From NCBI GenBank assembly GCA_017591395.1, contig WEDG01002096.1, forward strand, positions 124,001 through 188,000: 64,000 nucleotides of DNA. The letters are read 5' to 3'. Below the pieces are notes generated by a model. The model saw nothing but the letters and a program-made list of their open reading frames with translations. It was not told where the DNA came from and did no database searches. A program made the translations under genes and the position numbers. Every line of letters begins with the position of its first letter. The first letter of the stretch is position 1. Shown in pieces: positions 58,452 through 64,000 of the stretch. The DNA comes from Schistocephalus solidus (lineage: Eukaryota; Platyhelminthes; Cestoda; Diphyllobothriidea; Diphyllobothriidae).

Positions 58452-58782
58452 CTTGTATGGCCGCCTAAACAGGACACGGGAACGAGAACCAGCCCGCCCA
58501 TTTAAAATAGGTGACCTAGCGATAAATTTCAGGAGAGGTAAGCATTCCCCTGTCTTAGCCCTAACGCGAGCCCTAATATAAAACTGAATTCTGGCCTTAA
58601 TCTCAATCTTTGCCCTACCCTAAACCTAAGCCTTAATCCTTGACGTCCTCCTGACCCTAACGCCTAAGCCTAATTTTAATCCTACACTTCACCTGCATAC
58701 TTAACCAAATTTCCCTGAGTACAAAACCGCATATATTGTGGGCGGTTACCAGTCCTGTGTCCTGTTTAGGCGGCCATACAAG
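58452..58782. mobile_element. small inverted-repeat element with 26-bp perfect termini
   Basis: The left terminus (58452-58477, CTTGTATGGCCGCCTAAACA...) is the exact inverted complement of 58757-58782. The 331-bp element has no open frame. Its interior (about 58550-58690) is a string of degenerate CCCTAA-like units. Perfect termini imply a young MITE-type DNA element. A target duplication was not resolved. Confidence 0.8.
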
Positions 58783-58985
58783 AGCAAATACTTTGGCCGT
58801 TGGGTAATTTACCACTAAAGTAACTTCCCAACATGACCTTATTTCCCCATTTCAAGTCGTGATCCGACATGGGAACCGTACATACTGCCAAAGATCTGAG
58901 TGCCTCTTCAGATCAAACATATATCTTGCACCCGAACTACTACCTTTTCTATTGCATATCTTCCAACTAAAACATACTGCTATAG

Positions 58986-59035
58986 GTCAGCCACGGGAGA
59001 GGCGTGGCATGAGATCATGCTGGCATGTGTACCAG
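58986..59035 (+). CDS. Cav1: Cav1 exon 22: repeat IV selectivity filter
   Basis: Acceptor GCTATAG, donor GTAATA. The first base completes Arg, then SATGEAWHEIMLACVP plus one base of Gly. TGEAW is the repeat IV filter with its Glu. Cav1 channels usually have RCATGEAW; Ser replaces Cys here, as in Cav2. The alternative acceptor four bases further on (GTCAG) would break the frame. The exon is 50 nt, the smallest in the window. Confidence 0.95.
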
Positions 59036-61443
59036 GTAATAAGACCACACATTTTTGTTGGTTACGTGCTAGACTTGTTACTGCCTCGTGTGCATAAGAA
59101 TGCATATCCGTGCAATGGTTTTGTGTCACAAACACTGCCGTTCTACTGGTCACTTTGGTGCATGCCAAGTTCCTATCATAAAATTTTCATTATTACGAGT
59201 GTCCGCATAAACTTCCCCGGTTATACATCGGGCTGTTTAAAAGGCCAACTTTTCTGGTGGAAATATGTAACATGTATAATTTAAACTGTAAAGGACGTAC
59301 ACTGATCCTCGCGACACGTTAGAAACAAACAACTCCGTCTTCAGGCGATAGGAGTCTACTAAGGGCCCTTTGACAACCAGCCAGACAGGACACATCCCAT
59401 CTTTGAACACACACCTGGTTGGTCCTTTAACGTTCTGACAACCGTTATAATTACTGGCCGTCAAAGACGACCGGCTACCCGATTGCGACCCCACTACCAC
59501 TGAAGGCCGGGAAAGGCAGCTTAGAAATGGCAATCGGACCGGTGTATTCCCATGACAATTGTAATAAACACCGAACCCACTATGACAGAGACCAGCTGAC
59601 GAGTAAGCGATGGTGGAACCCTGGCTTAACGGCTTCATCAGCCTATCGGTTTAACTGCGCTCGCTGATCACATGTGTCTTCTCAACATACATCTGTTTGT
59701 CTTCAGTTATAGCTGTTTGTGCGGGTGTGGCTGTATGAATAGGGTTTAGTATACGTACAAAGCATCTGTGGTCTTTTTAAAGTCGGATTTGCTTCTTCTA
59801 TTTGAGGATATATATATATATGTTGGCGGATGGGTGTATATTGACCGGCATGAAAGACTCGTAGATTTTTCTCCCTTTGAGCCTTTTTCTGCATGCCAGC
59901 TGTATGATGAAGTTGCATGAAAAAACCATATTGGCATGATATTGTTTCCTTTGAGCCCATTAAAACACACCGCGTAGCATTCATTAACACAAAACCAGAT
60001 CGTGTGCACGGAACACACTGAGATAGCTTACTTATCTGCTTTCGCATAAGCCGCTATTTAGATGCTAATGAAGAGACTAAATGAGATAGAATTTCTTCAA
60101 TTTTACTAAGGAAACATTTTGGAGAAGGCGACATGCAAACAAAGCCGAAATTATAACGAATCCCATGCACTGAATTGGGGAGAAAGTGTCGGAATACTGC
60201 GCTCAAGTGAAGTAGCATTCGTAAGTGAGTAAATGGTAAAAACGAGAGATTAGTTTAAAATTTCCGTAAGATGAAGCTAAGACCACTCATCTGAAAACTC
60301 TGATGGTCGAGTGGCAAGAGTCCGGTGTTCCCTTCACAGAGATGCCTATGTATAAGTGACAGAACCGAATTGGTCGAAAAGTGCGCCAATAATTTCAACT
60401 GGTTTAGGAGTCTCATGCAAAGCTCCACGTGAGAAGCGATCACAGCTAAAACAGTAGGTTAGCTATCTCAAGAAAATATTAACTAAAAATCTGAAGGGGA
60501 TTTCCAAATAGAAAATATTACTCAAATAGGGGTTTACTATTAAGTATCGTTCAGCAAAATCTTAAGTCACATCAGGATGCCGACATTGCATCTAAATTCT
60601 GTTCGACCCCCTGCAAAAACGACACTATAAAAATAACAATCTAATGATTTGCAGATTTACTTTCGACGTGCTTATAACATCAAATATATTTATCCTTTCT
60701 TTTACTTATTTGCTATCAAGCTACATCTACTTGAAAGGTCATACTGAAAGGCAGCATATTATTTGATTTCTTAAATGAATAATTATTATGAGATTTTTAA
60801 GATCCTAAAATTTCCGTTAATAAAGCATCGTATCTGTCCATTTAGGTTGCAAAATTTTATGAGTCTTGTATGAAGCCTCCTTGATAGTGTATGAGATGCT
60901 TTTCACGAAAAATGTATACCCTATCGTTTGAAAACCCCAAATTCATATATACCAGGAGGTCGGATTCAAACTTATTCCAGCAGTAAAGAAGTTTTTCAAA
61001 CCAACACATACCATTTTGTCAGGTACAAAATTTAAAGATGTAATTTTCTACCTAATGAGTAAAAAAGACCATGTTGTTCACATTTCCCTTAAAACAAATT
61101 TGACTTTATGAGGGCATCAAAAGTGAATCAGAAAAATTCTTACTACTTACACAGTCTTTTTTAAGAATGTAGTTTATGCAGGCTATTGGAAAGAAGTTCT
61201 TTGAAAAGCCGGTATTCGGAAATGACTGCAATATCGTGGGATTTTGCAGTCCAACTGCGTTATCTTTCCTTATCGGAAACTGATTTCACATTTTTAGTTA
61301 ACATTTCATGTAATGGATTTCCACGGTGGCCAGCACCACAGAGCAGCATGCCTATGCCTGAACAGAGTCCTCTTGCGGGTACTCACATCATGCTCCATTG
61401 GTAAAACAATAGTTGAAACTGGTTTCTCTTCTTCTCATTGCAG
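59036..61443. other. intron 22 (2.4 kb)
   Basis: Contains a diverged foldback-family copy (60545-60900) and a short AT tract near 59810. Nothing else recognised. Confidence 0.55.
60545..60900. mobile_element. foldback-family element, diverged copy D
   Basis: CAGGATGCCGACATTG, CCCCCTGCAAAAACGACACT, CATCAAATATATTTATCC and AATTATTATGAGATTTTTAA follow the block order of the other copies. Ends not resolved. Confidence 0.5.
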
Positions 61444-61550
61444 GCCAGAAATGCGCGGTTGACTCCGAGGATCGTGATGAGGGCTACACTTGCGGTTCAA
61501 ATCTGGCCTACCCCTATTTCATTACTTTTTACCTTTTCTGTTCCTTTGTG
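61444..61550 (+). CDS. Cav1: Cav1 exon 23: repeat IV turret end and first part of IVS6
   Basis: Acceptor CATTGCAG, donor GTAAGT. After completing Gly it reads QKCAVDSEDRDEGYTCGSNL then AYPYFITFYLFCSFV. QKCA and the Cys pair match the Cav1 turret, and YFITFYLFCSF is the outer half of IVS6 (YFISFYMLCAF in vertebrates). It ends in phase 0. The next exon, encoding the INLFVAVIMDNF part, was not found before 64000. Confidence 0.96.
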
Positions 61551-61734
61551 GTAAGTTAAGAATAGGAGTTATTTTAATATTCTGATTATTCTTTAACCCA
61601 ATTTTATACCATATAACCTGCTGCAGAGACTACGTCCTATTGATAAACCTTTGCTAATAGACTCCAAGACAAATGTAACGACGATGTGCCATAAATGGGT
61701 CGCTTAACGACCTTCCCACAGTGCACACACTCAT

Positions 61735-61999
61735 TCGAAATTTCGGGTCTGACCCTAAAAAGTCATGTCCGAATCACCTGACTCCTTGTCCTGCACTTAA
61801 TAATTTCAGAAATTATTTCCCTGATTATTCTCTGCAGTCCATATACCAGAAACCGCATAGAGAACGCTGGGGAACCCCTGAGGAGCCGAACCCCTCATTG
61901 CTGTGTTACACAACAGCAGAAACATCGGCGAAACACGTGTCTGGGCTTTTAGCTAGTATCTATGTTGGAAGTACGGTATAACGTCTTTGCCATATAAGA
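61735..61999 (+). mobile_element. retrozyme-like direct repeat, copy 1 with hammerhead ribozyme
   Basis: About 265 bp, from TTCGAAATTTCGGGTCTGAC to GTCTTTGCCATATA, repeated at 62088. The hammerhead core is CTGAGGA (61878-61884); stem II GCCGA (61885-61889) pairs with TCGGC (61925-61929), capped by an inner hairpin; then GAAA (61930-61933), the palindrome ACACGTGT (61933-61940) and the cleavage triplet GTC (61939-61941). Stem I is weaker here because the base before the core does not pair. No protein is encoded. Confidence 0.85.
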
Positions 62000-62087
62000 T
62001 TCATACTACTTGTAGTACTACTTGTTTGTAGAATGGGCATTACGTGGTTATTCCACAGTGGTTGATTGTCTTCGACCCAAAGGTTCA

Positions 62088-62340
62088 TTGAAATTTCGGG
62101 TCTGAACCTAAAACGTCATGTCCGAATCACCTGACTCCATGTCCTGCACTTAATAATTTCAGAAATTATTTACCCGATTATTCTCTGGAGTCCATATACC
62201 AGAAACCGCATAGAGAACGCTGGGGACCCACTGAGGAGCCGAACCCCTCGTTGCTGTGTTACACAGCATCAGAAACATCGGCGAAACACGTGTCTGGGCT
62301 TTTAGCTGGTACCTATGTCGGAAGTACGGTATAACGTCTT

Positions 62341-62346
<6 letters not shown>
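62088..62346 (+). mobile_element. retrozyme-like direct repeat, copy 2 with hammerhead ribozyme
   Basis: Collinear with copy 1 at about 353 bp offset. All parts of a type I hammerhead are present: stem I CCCA (62227-62230) with TGGG (62295-62298); core CTGAGGA (62231-62237); stem II GCCGA (62238-62242) with TCGGC (62278-62282); GAAA (62283-62286); predicted cleavage after GTC (62292-62294). The stem II loop contains TGCTGTG paired with CACAGCA. The palindromic ACACGTGT would give a very short or intermolecular stem III. Confidence 0.88.

Positions 62347-62396
<50 letters not shown>
62347..62396. repeat. (AT)n microsatellite
   Basis: Pure TA dinucleotides of about 50 bp beginning exactly where copy 2 of the direct repeat ends (GCCATATAT); copy 1 ends in GCCATATAAG instead. 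Confidence 0.95.
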
Positions 62397-62397
<1 letters not shown>

Positions 62398-64000
62398 GGA
62401 AGAAGTTGAAGGCATTCTCCGTAACATATTTATGTTTAAGTTATTAATAGTAAAACCAGTTCGCAATTCAAGACTTTTCCCTTGACTACGCTTCTCTTTT
62501 TCGACATCAATACCCATTATGCATATCACGAAGTTCATTTTGTTTTCCTAGAAATCTGTAGATTGGGGAAGAGAAAAGAATTGCTTCCATTTGAGGCAAG
62601 GGGTAACGTGTGATATGACTGAATCTTACGCAAGCAAGAAAAAACCGGCATGATGGCCATTACATTTAAAATATGACATTTTTGATCGTATTTTAAAGTT
62701 TTTCGCAACCTGATTATAGCAGACCTACAAAGTTTGTACGCTAGAGGTTAACAATTCGATGACAGTTTGCCTACTTTGAAAGAACTGCTGCAGGCTCGTG
62801 TCAGCGTGTATAATGATGGTAACTATGCTAGTATGCCAAGTCTTCATTTACTCCCCATCTGTTGGATCGGCTTCAAAATGTTATAACTGCGAATAAAATT
62901 GCTTATTATTTAATAAGTCGAGCAACACAGATAAATTAACCACATTTACGACCGCATTGATGGCTTTCGAGCAGTTGATCGATAAACGCAGTTAAGATGA
63001 ATGCTTAGGTGTCTGAGATAGGAATTTGTCCAGTTTACTGCCTCGTAATGTGAGTTTTATTCCAGGCAATGTGGTCCTAGGGTGTTCCTTAATTATGCGC
63101 AATGGATATGAACACGATAGCATTCAATTTGATTGAATTACGACTATCAGCGATAAGTAGTTTCTTTAGTTTGCTTCTACGAAATAATGACAGTTAGAAT
63201 ATCGCGAACGATGATGCCTACGGTGGCTTCCCAGTATGGCACGCCCAATGGACGTTGAAATTTGCTTGACTTCGTTTATGTGGTACTAGACTTGCGCTGC
63301 ATCTCTTGCACTGTCCCGTACCCCATCCACGTAAGCCTGGTGTCACGACTCCCATGATTTTCACAAAACACGGTCAGCTATTGACCGATAGTTTGGGCCT
63401 ATATAAATGAGGATTTTATTCAGAGACTGATTCTACTCCAATGAACTGGGTGGAAATTACGGCCCCCTTGCTCACAGTCCCATGTTCCTAGAATACTGCC
63501 TCATTTTTCGGACTATGGAACGATGCCAGTTCGCGAATTTCTATGAACGTCATCTCCTATGTGCCAGAATTTCGCGTTGGTTGCCCCGCAATCCACTGAA
63601 GGAGATTTCGTTAACCTCATGTGGGCCCCGATTTGTCATCAGGATAGTGTAGAATTCAGAGATAGAATGAGAGAAAGAGAGAGAGAGAGAGCGATAGGCT
63701 TCATTTAGAAAGTACCATTGCAAATGTTCCAGCAAAAAGGACCTCCATTCACCGTTGTTAGCACCTCTGGTTTTTCTATCATGTTTTGGAGTCCGTCAAG
63801 AACACACGGACAAGGTAAAAACAACAGAAGAATCAAGGCACAGTGGAACACAGGAACACACTAGAGCCAATTCAGTGGAATTAGGCTTCATTTAAAGGCA
63901 GAACGTCCGCTTTCAACAACAGATCCGACTGTCATACATCTTGTAGTAAATGTACCTGTGCATAACCATTTCCACCTCAAATCCGCTACACGTTAGGCCG

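Larger units (their letters stand above)
56993..58985. other. intron 21 (2.0 kb)
   Basis: Contains a hammerhead-type relic (57095-57165, -), a decayed SINE (57340-57480, -) and a small inverted-repeat element (58452-58782). The rest is unrecognised. Confidence 0.6.
61551..64000. other. intron 23 (at least 2.4 kb)
   Basis: Holds the hammerhead direct repeats (61735-62346), an AT tract (62347-62396) and a GA tract (63671-63692). No exon for the inner half of IVS6 was found, so the gene continues beyond the window. Confidence 0.6.

Noticed and set aside
58550..58690. An interstitial telomere array
   Set aside because: The CCCTAA-like units are degenerate and confined within a small inverted-repeat element.
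58986..58990. Using the CAG at 58988-58990 as the acceptor of exon 22
   Set aside because: It would shift the frame and destroy TGEAW; the TATAG acceptor at 58981-58985 keeps it.
59237..59638. A protein-coding gene on the - strand (133 codons)
   Set aside because: No recognisable domain, no splice partners, and composition like the surrounding intron.

Overview
The window holds the middle part of one large, intron-rich eukaryotic gene on the + strand: a voltage-gated calcium channel alpha-1 subunit of the L-type (Cav1) class. I could chain 23 exons (2408-61550) in a single open reading frame of about 981 codons. All splice phases agree and every intron is GT-AG. The exons run from the start of the I-II linker (just after IS6), through repeats II and III, to the first part of IVS6. 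Repeat I lies upstream of the window. The end of IVS6 and the cytoplasmic C-terminus lie downstream. I found no second protein-coding host gene.

The sequence suggests a flatworm, probably a cestode or trematode. The channel is Cav1-like but clearly divergent. The introns carry Penelope-like retroelements with hammerhead ribozyme motifs, tRNA-derived SINEs and small hammerhead repeats, a combination described from flatworm genomes. The phylum is an inference, and I cannot fix the species.

Layout: 1-2.4 kb, upstream intron with a dispersed repeat. 2.4-4.1 kb, exons 1-3 (I-II linker). 4.1-13.5 kb, a repeat-filled intron with hammerhead-type solo repeats, SINEs and a compound microsatellite. 13.6-28.3 kb, exons 4-8 (repeat II and the acidic start of the II-III linker), with a 367-bp tandem array, a foldback element and a dead mariner in the introns. 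28.3-40.2 kb, a 12-kb intron containing an array of tRNA-like SINE units split by a partial tandem Penelope-like element. 40.2-47.0 kb, exons 9-16 (repeat III). 47.1-61.6 kb, exons 17-23 (repeat IV to IVS6), with a 378-bp tandem array and small inverted-repeat elements. 61.7-62.35 kb, two direct repeats each carrying a well-formed type I hammerhead ribozyme.

The most notable items are: (1) the direct-repeat pair at 61.7-62.35 kb, which resembles a retrozyme dimer predicted to release a 353-nt RNA; (2) the Penelope-like tandem with a hammerhead motif at the end of each unit, plus at least eight solo relatives of that tail elsewhere in the introns; (3) a 107-bp element inserted in a tandem array with a 4-bp target duplication; (4) channel residues that depart from the Cav1 norm at the dihydropyridine site, the beta-subunit binding motif and the repeat IV pore.
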